Assembly (NCBI GenBank): GCA_008638375.1
Contig: CM018052.1
Coordinates: forward strand, 30,822,239-30,886,238
Length of the DNA stretch: 64,000 nucleotides
Reading direction: 5' to 3'
Source: Nyssa sinensis
Lineage: Eukaryota > Streptophyta > Magnoliopsida > Cornales > Nyssaceae
The notes below the pieces were generated by a model. It did not search any database. It had not been told where the DNA came from and saw nothing but the letters and a program-made list of their open reading frames with translations. Of this stretch, positions 47,795-59,808 are shown in pieces. A program made the position numbers and the translations under genes. The stretch's first letter is position 1, and each line of letters begins with the position of its first letter.

Positions 47795-49092
47795 TTTTAT
47801 TTCTGCAATCGTTTCTAATTCGTGTTCTTCTTGTCTCAACAAATCTTCGATGAGATCCATCTTCCTATTGTCCCACCGGAATCAAGGCACTCTGTATACT
47901 ATCAACACTGCCGCAGTTAGAACATCAATCTGAGAATATCAGTTTTGGATACTCATGCGCATCAATCTGCTACAAGTTGGAACATCAATCTTAGGTTGGT
48001 GTAGGCTCCTTGTTCCTTGATCGGTGATAATAGTGGAGAATCTTGCGACTATGATATCACAAAGCGTTTTTTTGGTGACTATTTTACGAAGCTTATTTTG
48101 ATTTCATTGGGCTTATTTCAACACGTGTTTTTCGTTGTTTGTTCCATCACGACAGTCTTGTTCACTCGTCTTTTTTATTCAGGGCAAATTTATAACACAT
48201 AAGCCTATATTTGCTGCATGCATGTTTCGCTATGATAGTCATTGCACACATTCTCTTATTTGTTGGGCATTGTTCAATACATACTAAATCGCTACTCGTC
48301 ATCTCTCACTCATGTAAGGTCTTTATAGAAAAGTCAGCCCTCTCTTCAATTATCTGTTAGTTCATCAGCTTTCACTCTTATGAGGTTTATATAGTGACGT
48401 TCGCTCTCACGCATGTTCAATTTCATCATATATGTGTATTCCATGTAAGCTCTCATATGATATTGTGAGGTCTTATCAGTTACGTGTCAGCTCAGATAAG
48501 TAATCAGCATCTGAACTTCATGTCTACCATCACACGTGTTTTGTCAGCATCCAACTTCATCAATAAAGGTTTTTTTACACATGTTCCATCAAGTATCCTA
48601 CAATTCTTATCTATGCTTTGTCAAGCAATCTGCATACGTCACATGTGTTTAGCCTATTCAAATCATCATTTGTAGACGCTTTCACCAACTAAGACGTATT
48701 GTTTGATGTAATTGCCACTCCACTATTGTACAAACAGACGACCCAACAGATTGCTACTTCATGACTGGTTAATTTTTCTTAACAAGACGCCTACGATATT
48801 TTATCTTCAAACTCAAGCTGTTCTCTCAGTTTCCATCTTGAGTTCGAGGGGGACTTTTAAAAGTATATTATAAATATACTAGGATTAACTATATTATTGT
48901 GATATTAGGGTTAGCCGTCTCAATATTTATTTCTTTTTCCTATTAAGACTCTCGTATACTCTCATATATAAGAAAGTCTATTATGTAAGTTATTTAATCA
49001 AGTCATCTAATATAATATAATTCTTAGATTTTTTCCATTCTCTCTCTTTCTTCTCTTTTTTTTTTTATTATATTTTTTCTTTAATTTTAACA
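47795..49092 (+). mobile_element. Truncated copia-like mini-element (unit B)
   Basis: This is the interior from about 29 bp after the primer-site position, plus the 3' LTR at 48855-49092 (ending TTTTAACA) and the right-hand CATAC (49093-49097). The polypurine-like GAGGGGGAC precedes the LTR. The 5' LTR and primer site are missing because the duplication began inside the element. Confidence 0.85.
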
Positions 49093-49473
49093 CATACCTT
49101 TGAATGAGGACCAACATTCACGTGAAAGAAGAAGTAGATCATGACAAGTTGGGGCACTTGGGGCTTTAATGTGAGGCCCCACAAAATTGAATCACTACTG
49201 ATACCATTTAAAGGGTTATGCATAAAAAATGCCGGTCCTTAGTGAGTGGATGTCATTTTCTTTCACATGTATGAAATATGGGACCTTTTCCCCCCAAAAA
49301 AGAGAAGTTTGAGTGTTCAGTCTCTGAGTGGAGTACCAACTTATCTTGAGTGCTTGCAACTGAAATTGATACTTGAAATAAAAAACAAATCTTTATTCAC
49401 AATCACCTTTTTTTGGGACTGGAGATAAAGATTTGACATAGAAAGATAGGGACATCAATCTGTTTGCATAAAC

Positions 49474-49506
<33 letters not shown>

Positions 49507-50219
49507 TACAACCAAAGTAGTGCAATTGAGAAAGCTTTGAATCAATTTACTTCCTGTTATCCCCACAAAAAAAGCACACTTCATACATTTCATGTCAGCA
49601 AGCAGTGAGAGGAAGGAGATAATCATCTTTCGTCAGCTTCTTTATGGGAGACTAAGTCAGCAAGTTTAACGCCTTCTTCATGTTAATATTATGGGATATG
49701 AATAATGTTATGTATATCTAATTTTTATCTTTACTTGTATTGTTAATATAATTTATCATTGTAAAATAATTTTAAAAATTAAATCATGCGAGACCAAAAG
49801 CACTACACCATGCTTTATCAAATTAGAGAGATAAATACTTTTTTTGAGAGTATTTTTGACTTCCAAAAATTGAAGAAATAATGCATGGTAAGATAAGAGA
49901 GGAGGTGCTTTCCCCCCACCTGAGTGCTAACTGGCACTCTTATAGAGACTACGTGAGATTTATCAAAAATAATAAAAAATCTCAAAAATTATTATGCAAA
50001 ATCGAGCGTTAATCAGTAAATAGAAATGAATATTTGAAGCTCCAGTGCCAAATAAAATATGTTAAGAACACCGAAAAATTTATTTTGATTGACTAATCTT
50101 TTAATTTTAATTAAGTACCTTTTATTAGTATTAAAATTTATTTGTGCTCTTAATTGCTATTTGATAAATCATATAATATTTACATCCCTTCTTCACATCA
50201 TATAAATCCCACATGATTT

Positions 50220-50385
50220 AACCGGGTTTTAGCAATATTTGATTTGAACCCGGTTTGGAATGAGTCCGGGGACCGATACTAGATAAGGGAGGGAAAAGGA
50301 AAGCAGATTTTAACTCCTCGTGTTATGATAATTCCTTTTAGAAATGAAAATGAAATAATCACGTGATTCACATATAACTTGACAT
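50220..50385 (+). promoter_or_regulatory. Conserved proximal promoter block with G-box (unit B)
   Basis: Near-identical to 24593-24762, with CACGTG at 50360-50365. It lies 350-510 bp upstream of the ATG at 50731. Confidence 0.6.
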
Positions 50386-50400
50386 AGATTTTTATATGTT

Positions 50401-50439
<39 letters not shown>

Positions 50440-50585
50440 AAGCCTTTATTTAATCATATTAACAGGCATCTTCTTCTTTGTCACTTTATTATTGGTTCTC
50501 TCTAAAAAGATTTACTACTACTATTAAAGTACTTTAATTTATAAATTATAGAACTATCTAAGGGCATTTTCGTAAAGGTGTTGTA

Positions 50586-50593
50586 TATATAAA
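50586..50593 (+). promoter_or_regulatory. TATA box of gene at 50731
   Basis: TATATAAA lies 145 bp upstream of the ATG, as in the unit A copy. Confidence 0.75.
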
Positions 50594-50730
50594 CACTACA
50601 TCATCTTCATGGCTCCCTCACACATCCACATAGCTGTCCAGCTATACTACTACTGCAAGTCTGCAATTAATTCAACAAAATTCACAATTTTGTGAGGTTC
50701 TGATTTGATCTGCTGTGAAGAGGAACAGAG

Positions 50731-50898
50731 ATGGCAGTCGCAAGGAGGTCTATGATCCATTGTGGTAGCTTGTCCAAGTCTTCTGGCCGTCCGATGCCAA
50801 AGCGGGGTCAGGTGAAGATTGGGACTGTCCTGGGTCTGGCTCACTCTTTTGCTGCTATCTTCTCTCTCAGTAGGCGTCTGGCAGCTTCCCACCTTTGA
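50731..50898 (+). CDS. Small conserved basic protein, long type, copy 2 (55 aa)
   Basis: The unit B copy of the gene at 25095, with the same length, start context and 3' region. Four base differences give I32T inside the hydrophobic run and P53S and R54H at the C-terminus, with one silent change. T32 weakens the hydrophobic stretch slightly but the core VLGLAHSFAAIFS is kept. No lesion is seen and the promoter block is intact, so it is probably functional. Function unknown. Confidence 0.73.
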   Translation: MAVARRSMIHCGSLSKSSGRPMPKRGQVKIGTVLGLAHSFAAIFSLSRRLAASHL

Positions 50899-51595
50899 AC
50901 ATGTTTAGAGAGAGAAAGCGCGCCGTATGATCACTGTAACTATAAGAGATTGTAGAGTAAGAGTAAAGTTTTGGATATAACTGGGACTCTGTTTGTTTTG
51001 CATTTTTATTTTTATTTTTATTCTTATCCCTGTTTTTGCTTTCATCAGACTGTTTCTATCTAATTTTGACGCTAGGACTGCATTGTCGATGATAGAGCTG
51101 GGGAAAGGGCCTCGTTCACTAGTGTTGTTAGATACAACTAAATTCAACAAAGTCCTTGGTTATATCTTAATCTATCCATGAATATATTTTCATACGAAGC
51201 CAACTCAAATAATGTGTGGGCTATTTCTATTTTAACTCAAAGTTAACTAAAAATATTATTGATGGTTTATTAAATCACGTAATTATTGTAATATATTGAT
51301 ACATTGTTATGTCATTAGCAGTTTAGCACATTATTTAAAATATAAATTTGAGATAATTTAATTTTTAAGTATAGCATTGCTTTTCCGTTTTTATTATTAT
51401 GAGAAATGCAAATATTCATTTCCTCTATACATTTATAAATGTAATTTATTTTTTTAATATTTTTGACAAAAAGAATTTCTTAATAAGAGGATTTACATAT
51501 GTAATCGATGTGAATATTTACAAGTAGCTTTGGGATACATTATCATTTTCTCAACCATTTAATATACATATATATATATATATGTATGTATATAA

Positions 51596-51860
51596 TTGGA
51601 ACCATAAGCTGTAAACTGTGTAATTAAAGTTCAATCAATCTCATTAACTAAACCTGAACTGAGGGTCTTGATTCAAAGTACTTCCATTAATTCCCACTTT
51701 CACATATTGCAGATTTTTGCATTAACAATTAAAAGAATCGCATCTTTCAGTAACAAAAATAAAAACAAAAAAAAAAAAAGCAAAATGCCACGTGTTTCAT
51801 ACCAAATCTGCCAGATTTTAATAATTTACAAACCTTACTTTAGTAAGATATATATAAGGG
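51596..51860 (+). repeat. Recurrent module M, copy 3
   Basis: The unit B partner of 26120-26390, with the same (TA)n lead and CATTAACTAAACCTGAACTG string. Confidence 0.7.
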
Positions 51861-53234
51861 GATGCTCATATAATACCAAAATGTCATCTTCAATGCAAAG
51901 GGAACCATTTCACTTCTGTATACATATAAATGTTTGAGAAAAATAATTTAATTTTTTTTAATAAATACTTTTTAGCTTTTTTAAAAATATATATAAAATT
52001 AATTTTAGAAGTTTGATTAAACAAGTGGACAATGAGTAACCGTCAAAATGGGACATTGGACCAATACGTGATAAATTGACAGTTGGGTCTAAACCAAACA
52101 AAAACAAGATACTATCTAAGGTGTGAACGCGATGCTTGAAAGCTAAATTAAAGCAGTGCGTGTGAACGCAACGGGTCAAAGTCTCCACTTGAATTTAAAC
52201 CATACAAGGAACATTACCATGAGTCTTTGTCTTTCAAAATTGGGGGCAATATATACACGCGCGCGCCCACACATAAACAATCAAACAACACAATAATTCA
52301 ATTCAATTCCTTGACACGTATAAGTTCAAGTTTAGAGTAATATTATTTTTTTAATAATAAGTAACATTAAAAATCATTAATTTATATCTCCAATAACAAC
52401 TCTAATATAATGTGTTCGAAATTTATGTCAAATTTAGGTGGGTTTTATAACTTTACTCAAATTCAAGTTAGTATCACACCAGTATAACTATTGTAGAGAA
52501 AAATGGAGGTGCGAGGAGAGACGAAAATTTCTTGAGGAGTCTTTCTTCTAACCGCCGATCATAAGTAGGGACGAGACTAAGAAAGTATTCTAACGATGCA
52601 AACTTGTTCTTAATGTTTTATTTTAATTTTAAAAATTAAAGAAATATAAATACATAATGTTGATTGATTATAATTTTTACAACTTACTGAATTTATTGAT
52701 ATGGAAACTTATAAATTAGATAAAAATTAAACTAAAAAAGGGATTCTCAAAAAAAAAAAAAAAAATTATACAATACAAAAGATTCTAGAGAAAAATGTGT
52801 CTTCAAGATCCCCTATGTTGTACCCTTAAAAAAATCCAAATTTTTAAGGGGTTAGAAGTGTTATTTATTCAACATATTCATAATTGTCCACAACAATTCT
52901 TCATGCATGTTTTGGAAACATTACATAATAGCCTCATGATCCATATTTGAAAATAACTAATAAAAAAGTGTTCAATTGAAATTTAGGTAAGGATTTTTCA
53001 TAGAAAATTTTAAATTCAATGAGGACAAAAAAAAAAAAATTAAATAAATATAATTAAAAGTTTTAATAAAATTTTAAATAACAAATTTAAGAGAGGACAA
53101 TTGATTGATCACAAGGAGAGGTTAGGCAAAGGTGCCAATGTGTAACTAAAGAGGACCTACAATATTTAAGTATAATTTATGAATTAAAGTTTTCATGGAT
53201 GGGATAAATGTAGATTTGTTCTTTCTTCCATTAA

Positions 53235-53963
53235 GATCATGTTTGTATGGTGGGATAAGAGAATTGGATATGATAAATATTATCATATCTCATATTTGGT
53301 GTCTTCAATTGGATTGGATATTTATATCCCGTGAACCATTACATTCTACTTGGATGGAATATAACTTATGCCAAGGGAGTAGTGGTATTTAAGTTATTCC
53401 ATCCCATGAGATTAAAAAAAAAAAAAAGAGGCATTATCAAAAAAAAAAGAGGCAAAGATGTTGAAGAGTCTAAGTTAAAAAATCATAATTTTATTTTTTT
53501 TTAATTATTTAATTTAATTTTTGATACGTTTCGGGGTTTTTAATGTATTTTTCATATTAATAAATGGATTATTATATACAACAGTAGCAATATTTTATTC
53601 TAAATTATTGCAATTATGATTATTAGATTTTGCAATTGGTTTGTGAATAAAATTTTAATTTTAGATACCTTGTATGCATATATTTGAAAAAAAAAAGATT
53701 AAATGACTTTTAGAAAAATAATTTTTGAAAGCCTAAAAAAAAAAATACATAAGAAAATAAAAAAAAAATAATTATATTCAAATTTTATATCCATCATGCA
53801 CTCCAACATAAGATTAGAATATAATAACATATTTAGGCCTTTTATCCGGGTCAGTTCTAAACATTGAATTGTAATATTAATATCTCACAGAATTTTATAT
53901 CCTATCCGATCTAACTATATCTTATTCAATTCCGTCTTCTTATCCGGTCATCCAAACAAGGTC
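53235..53963. mobile_element. PIF/Harbinger-like MITE in unit B, TSD TAA
   Basis: Termini GATCATGTTTG and CAAACAAGGTC are inverted repeats, flanked on both sides by TAA (53232-53234 and 53964-53966). It is the partner of 28705-29539 and a family member of 17441-18189. No transposase ORF. Confidence 0.8.
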
Positions 53964-54200
53964 TAATAGTAATAGGATTAGTAATCTCAACTCTCTCCTC
54001 TCATTATTTTATCCACACTATGTATTATTATTTACTTTCAGTACTATTAGTGAACTCTTTCGTTTTTTATTCAAATATCGACTTCACAAGACAATCGGAT
54101 CTAATTTATTTAATCTCTTTTCTAAGTCGACAAACAATTTAACGCAACAAACAAACATAGTTTATTAGATCCATTAGGAAAAAATGCAATTTTTAATAGA

Positions 54201-54331
54201 TCAGAGCCTTCTGATCGATTTAGTCGACTTGATGTCTACATCAACTCTGCTTACATTCTAATATATCTTTTAAATTTTCAATTTGTAGATTCTTTTGAGG
54301 AAATAATGTTCAAATTATGTGCAGTTTTGTG
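54201..54331 (+). other. 131-bp block identical to unit A 29778-29908
   Basis: See the entry at 29778: no differences over 131 bp, with diverged flanks. Role unknown. Confidence 0.4.
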
Positions 54332-54999
54332 TTAGCATGAGATAAGAGAGAGCCTAAGAAAAATATATGTTGTGGTGCAAAACTGTCTCGATCGTATCAA
54401 CGGTTGGAATTATGTTGATGGATTCTTGTAAAACAAATAGTGGTAAGGATCATTGAAGAACTTTTGGTAATAACCACTCTGACAATCAAGTCAGAGAGTA
54501 GAATCAATGGTTGAAATTACGTTGATAGATTCTTATAAAACAAATAGTGGCAAGAATCGTCGGAGAACCTTCGGTGGTGACCACTCCAACCATTAAGTCA
54601 TTAAAAATTTTTAAAGAAAGTTGAATTTGAGGTTTAAGTACAGATCTCACGCTTTTTATAAATGTATAGTTACTCTTTTCGATATGATTTTTTGCGCGCA
54701 AATTTCAGGATTGTGATTTGATTGTGATAAGTGTAAAATGATAAATATAAAATAAAAAGAATTCTTTAAAAAAAAAGTTAGTGAAATTGGTCAAAAAAAA
54801 AAAAATTAAAAATAAAAAAATAAAAGAAAAATTGATTGGAGAAGGTATTTGTAGTTTGTCAGGTAAAATAGAAAAAATTAGTTTAATTTAAAAACCTTAA
54901 GAAATATTAGTGTAATTGTTAGAGATCTTAAAAAAGACGAGTATAATTTACTCATTATTATATATATATATATATGTCTATACAAGGATGGAACTATGT

Positions 55000-55075
55000 T
55001 GGGGGTTGGACCGGGCTATAGCCCCCTAAACTTTTGAAATTTTTTTTTTACATATAAAATTCTGGTATTTCAAAA
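55000..55075. repeat. Dispersed repeat fragment (GGGCTATAGCCCCC type)
   Basis: GGACCGGGCTATAGCCCCCT in unit B has no counterpart in unit A (about 31405-31420), where the flanks meet with about 80 bp missing. It is similar to the piece at 18295-18480. Confidence 0.5.
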
Positions 55076-55310
55076 TTAGTCTATCTTAAAATTTTGACTC
55101 AATCTAATTTTTATCTATTATTTTTCTCATTTCTTACTCAAAATTTTAGCCCACCTTCTCAAAATTTTAACACAACTCAATTTTTACCCGTCATATTTTT
55201 TCATTTTTCACCCTAAAATTCACACTAATTCTTTTTCAAAAATTATCTAGTCGCTCTAATAATTTTCTTGGTTGTTTATATATATATATATATAAAATAA
55301 ATTGGAAGCA

Positions 55311-55400
55311 TAAATTGGGAGGAAAACACATTCAGAGAACCTTAATGAAAAGTCTTGATTCAATGGACTTCCTATGTTCCCTTATACAAGTGGTACTTTA
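55311..55400 (+). repeat. Recurrent module M, copy 4 (partial)
   Basis: The unit B partner of 31632-31720, containing TCTTGATTCAATGGACTTCC. Confidence 0.55.
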
Positions 55401-56603
55401 ATTTATTTGGTCCAACTCATGACTGCGCTTTTCTTGTTCATCTGGGGTATAGAAGTATAATAATTATTGGCCTTTGAATTTGAAACAAGAAGATAAGCAA
55501 TGGACGGAGCCGCCAGGGCCCATGTCCCATTGTGACTCCTTTTAATACCAACCATCAAAACTCCCACGTGATCTATATATATAATTAATATAAGTCTTAC
55601 TTTAGTTCAATGAAACTTTAATATAAAATTAATATAAGTCTTATTTTAGTTTAATAAAAATTAATATAAGATGTATTTGGATAGTGTTTCAGATCTAATT
55701 TCTTAAAAAATATTTTTAAAAATTTTATAACTAATTTTTTAAAATTTATGAAAATGTATTTAAATATGATAATTTAAATCTAAAAAAATAAAAAAAATTA
55801 ATTTCAACACACGAATCATTCATTTTAAAATTGAAAATCTGTTTTAAGAAAGATAACCTTGCTACCTTGGCCATCCACCTAAGGATTGTAGAAATTTAAG
55901 TCTAGTTGTAGCTGTTACATGTAAATTGGCCTGTTCTATTTCTAGAATACCCTGAATAACAGAAAAACAAAAATAAAAATTTTTGAAAAATAAAAAACAA
56001 AATAGTAATTATATGTATTGTTATTATCAAATGTTAAATAAATGAGAAAAAAAATTGTAAAATTTTTATTCCATGAATGGCATTAGATGTACATGTTCAA
56101 CAAGTAAAAATAATGAGAATCAATGTATGATTTGAATAGTTCCACTGTCTATTTTTTATAGAATTAGTATGAATTTTTTTTCGTTTATTTTATTATTGTT
56201 GTATAAAAAAATGTAATTTATTATTGTTGTATAAAAAAATATAATTAGTCAATTAAAAGAGATATGCATAGTAATTATAAAACAAAAACTAAAAAACTAA
56301 GTGTAATTTAATTAAAAATTAATTGATTTATTTTTATGTTAAGTAAATGAGTGTAATATCAACTGATCCTCTTGGCTTGAAAGTTGAAACCATACTACCA
56401 AAAAAAAAAAAATCAGTTTGAATTTTCAATGTGAAGTGTGAACAGAACTTTTCCCCTTTTTCTGACATATTCAAGGAAAAGTTAATGGGAGCCCATCAAG
56501 GTCAAGATTGTCAATTAACAGTCAAGAGTACAAGTGATTAGGTGTAATATAGCATCCCAAAGTAATTTTTCCCAAAAGTAGGGGCATTTTCATTTTTTTG
56601 GCC

Positions 56604-56611
56604 TTTATATA
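56604..56611 (+). promoter_or_regulatory. TATA box of gene at 56733
   Basis: TTATATAC lies 129 bp upstream of the ATG, in the context GCCTTTATATACCCCGCAC. Confidence 0.65.
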
Positions 56612-56732
56612 CCCCGCACATTGAACCACAGCGATCAAATTACCGGGAGACACGCTTCCAAGCTCTCAACAGTTTCTGAAATCAGAAACCGCTACGACGG
56701 CGACAAGCTTCAGTATAAGAGGTCGATTAGAG

Positions 56733-56903
56733 ATGGCAGGTGTGAAGAGAGGGATGATCAATGGTCGGAGTGTTTCCAGCCGTCAGATTCCGAAACGAGG
56801 TCAGGTGAAGGTTGCGATCGTGTTGGGTCTGGCCCACTCTTTTGCTTCAATCTTCTCTTTTGGTGCTCGTTCTCAACCGTGCCGGCGAACCCAATTCCCT
56901 TAA
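56733..56903 (+). CDS. Small conserved basic protein, short type, copy 2 (56 aa, stop-loss extension)
   Basis: The unit B copy of the gene at 46761. Three bases differ: R5K, P18Q (the first Pro of the PxPKRG motif) and TGA to CGA at 56886-56888. The lost stop adds RTQFP and more after the original C-terminal CR, to a TAA at 56901-56903, so the product is 56 aa. The hydrophobic core VLGLAHSFASIFS is unchanged. All three changes alter the product, which suggests relaxed selection or divergence. It is followed by the pseudogene at 56992. Confidence 0.72.
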   Translation: MAGVKRGMINGRSVSSRQIPKRGQVKVAIVLGLAHSFASIFSFGARSQPCRRTQFP

Positions 56904-56991
56904 TCTAGAGCGATTTCACAGATCCTGAAAGAGGCAAAACCAAATTAACAGCTTTGATTTGATCTGCTGTGAAGACTGAAGAGGAACAGAG

Positions 56992-57132
56992 ATAGCAGGC
57001 GCAAGGAGGGCTATGATCAATGGCGGTATTTTGTCGAAGTCTTCTGGCCATCCGATGCCAAAGTGGGGTCATCTTGGGTCTGGCCCACTCTTTTGCTGCT
57101 CGCCTTTGAACCTTTTTAGAGAGAGAAAGTGT
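56992..57132 (+). pseudogene. Pseudogene of the small-protein family (unit B)
   Basis: Carries the same ATA start, 17-bp deletion and KWG change as the pseudogene at 47020, so the gene was already dead when the segment was duplicated. Confidence 0.88.
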
Positions 57133-57364
57133 GTGTGATAAGAACATTGAGAAGATCTGAGCCGTTTGATCGTTGTATCTAATAGATTGTATTCCTATCC
57201 ATGATTTTGCTTCCATGAGACTGTTTCTATCTAATTTTGAATTGACATTAATCCTAATGAATATTTGGTCAGCTCTTTTGGATTGAAGGTGGCGATGAAA
57301 TTCTTCAGATATTTACTGAATTTTAATCAAAGTAATTGATAAATTGCCTTTTAACCCTTGCAAT

Positions 57365-57620
57365 TTCGTTTAACAGTGCCAATTTTTAATAGGACAACAT
57401 GAATTAACAGGTTTAAATTTAAGCATAAATTAGTTAATCACATCTAATACCATTAATAAAAAAAGTTACGTCAACTTGTTTAAATATGAGTTAATATATT
57501 TAATTATAAAAAAAAATTATGAATTAAAAATAATGTCTTACATTAAAATTCAAAAATTTATTATTTTTTTACTTATAAAAGAGATTTTTACCTTATTTTG
57601 TCTTATATTCAAAATTTGGG
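57365..57620. repeat. Degenerate hAT-MITE-related repeat (unit B)
   Basis: Partner of 47395-47650, with the same decayed relationship to the intact element at 15194-15713. Confidence 0.55.
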
Positions 57621-57767
57621 TAAACTTTGAGATTATTTTATAACATTTTTTTTTTAAATTTAAAAATTATTAAGAGTAAATTAAACTAATTTTCCTTTGA
57701 AGATTTTAATAATTACAAATATTATTTATCTTGCTTTTAAATTTCATTGCACTAATATGAAATAAAG

Positions 57768-58547
57768 TTCACTTTTTCATTGTACACTATTTTTATTCAA
57801 GTCTAAGTTAAAAAATGGTCTTACTTGGCATTTAAAAAAATTGAATTATGATATGACTTAGAGCAATAATGCTAGCCTTACTTAAAAATTTTATCAAAAG
57901 TGTTTACGTTTCATGAGTTAGCAGTGTTGTATTGGCTGAATATCATATCATGTAACATAATGTGATATCTAATCAATAAAACACTGTTAACTCATGAAGA
58001 TAAACACTTCTAGTAAAATATTAAAATAAGAGTAGCATTATTCGACTTAGAGACATGAGATTATGACTTTTATTAATTACGTCGATAGTATTAACTTATG
58101 AGAATTAACAATTAACCAATCAAGATAAAAGGAAAAACATGCGATTAGAAGAAAATAATTACTACCTAAAGCCAATATGCTTGGCACATGTCTCTCATAC
58201 TATAAATGAGGGACAAAGATTCCTAAGAAAGGAGACAGAAAAAGAAGAGATTGAATAACTAAGTGTTCTTACAAACAAGCATTCAATAGGTTTGGACTCT
58301 ACTAAAGAGGCTACTACTAATGTCTTAGGAAGAACTTATTTGAGAAATTCAGTTTTTCCATCTTCTTTCTATAGTAACACCTTTCTAATTAAGTCATGCC
58401 TTTTCTTCAGTACCACTCCATCTTGTGGTATCATTATATGATATATTTACTATTCTTTGACATATTCCTGTAATCTTCTTGCTAGAATCAAGTGTAATCT
58501 TACCATTATTCTAGCAAATCCCTATAGCACCCTCGCTATCACCTATA

Positions 58548-58553
<6 letters not shown>
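57768..58553. other. Unique intergenic DNA between unit B and the last gene
   Basis: This stretch has no partner elsewhere in the window. A CTATAAATGAGGG string at about 58200 followed by purine-rich sequence could be part of an old LTR, but I see no termini, primer site or coding remains. Confidence 0.35.

Positions 58554-58586
<33 letters not shown>
58554..58586. repeat. (TA)n microsatellite
   Basis: A pure AT dinucleotide run just before module M copy 5. Such a run precedes copies 1, 3, 6 and 7 as well. Confidence 0.9.
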
Positions 58587-58589
<3 letters not shown>

Positions 58590-58590
<1 letters not shown>

Positions 58591-58750
58591 TATAGTAACA
58601 CTATATGATTAAAGTGTAATATCAATGTCATTAACTGAACCTGAATGAAAAGTGGGAAAGGTCTGGATTCAAAGAACTTCCATTTATTCCCTTTTGAGAT
58701 ATTACAGATTTTTGCACTCTCAAACAGAATCACTTCTTTTAGTAAGAAAA
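58590..58750 (+). repeat. Recurrent module M, copy 5
   Basis: CATTAACTGAACCTGAATG, GATTCAAAGAACTTCC, ATTTATTCCC and TTACAGATTTTTGCA follow the module order. This copy lies 1.2-1.4 kb upstream of the gene at 59958. Confidence 0.65.
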
Positions 58751-59569
58751 AAAAAAATTTCTCACACCTAACTTATAATTGGTAAGACAGTAAGAGTATC
58801 TAAAAAGTGATTTTAAAAATATATTTGATATTTAAAAAAAAAAGAAAAGAAATCACCTTCTTTTTCTTTTTGTCAAACACAACAAAAAAAATACTCTTGT
58901 TTCCGTATCACGATATATCTCATTTATGACGTGTCGCATATATATTATACGCAATAATAATATTTTTTAATAGTCAGCATCATGGTATCCCCAATAATAG
59001 CTGCCAACATTCATGTACAAAAGAAAGTAGATCATTACAAGTTGCACCTCTGAATCAGTACTGATACATTAAAAATGGCTAGTCTTTAGTGAGTGGATGT
59101 CATTTTCCTTCACATGTATGAAATATGGAACTTTTACCCAAAGAAAAGAGAAGTTTGAGTGGTCTCACTCTGAGTGGGGCAACAACTAATCTTGAACGCT
59201 TGACTCTTGACTTTGATATTTGTTTTTTCTCTCTTAAATTCTGCTTAAAATCTAAACAAAATTATTTTAAAAGGGTTAAACTTTTTTTATTAAAAAAAAT
59301 AAATAACTTAATAAAAATATATTTAATTTGACCCATTTTAAAAAAAAAAATTCAAACAGTTTATATTTACTAGAAATTATTTATATTATCTATATATGCT
59401 ACTTTATAAATACTACAATATTCACATTCCTTCTTCAAATCATATAAATTTTAATGTGATTTATAAATGAAGTCTTATTGGAATGGTGTTAATGTTCAAT
59501 TCTTTACTGAGCAAAAGTTTAATACTCATTATACCCACTAGTTAAGCTTTCTTCTCAATCCTAATATGA

Positions 59570-59742
59570 TTTAAGCAGGTTGGCGGCATTCGAACCGGTT
59601 TGGAATCAGTCCTGCACAGATATTAGGTGGAAAAGTAAGGAAGGGAAAAGGAAAGTAGATTCCAACTCCTCATGTTATGATGATACCTTTTACAAATGAA
59701 AACCAAACAATCACGCGATTCATATACAACTTGACATTAGAT
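59570..59742 (+). promoter_or_regulatory. Conserved proximal promoter block, G-box altered
   Basis: Homologous to 24593-24762: GAACCGGTTTGGAATCAGTC, GGGAAAAGGAAAGTAGATT and AACTTGACATTAG are kept. The G-box position reads CACGCG (59712-59717) instead of CACGTG. Confidence 0.55.
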
Positions 59743-59808
59743 TTATATATGTTTATATATATATATATATATAATTATATGTAGGCACTTTTTTGTAAAG
59801 CTGTTGTC

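Larger units (their letters stand above)
47795..57767 (+). repeat. Tandem segmental duplication, unit B
   Basis: The second copy of the unit A segment follows it directly, in the same orientation. It starts inside the copia-like element (TTTTATTTCTGCAATCG) and ends at ATAAAG before unique sequence (TTCACTTTTTC). It holds the genes at 50731 and 56733 and the pseudogene at 56992. It lacks the 5' LTR of the copia-like element, the nested chromovirus, the SINE and two deleted blocks. Confidence 0.88.
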
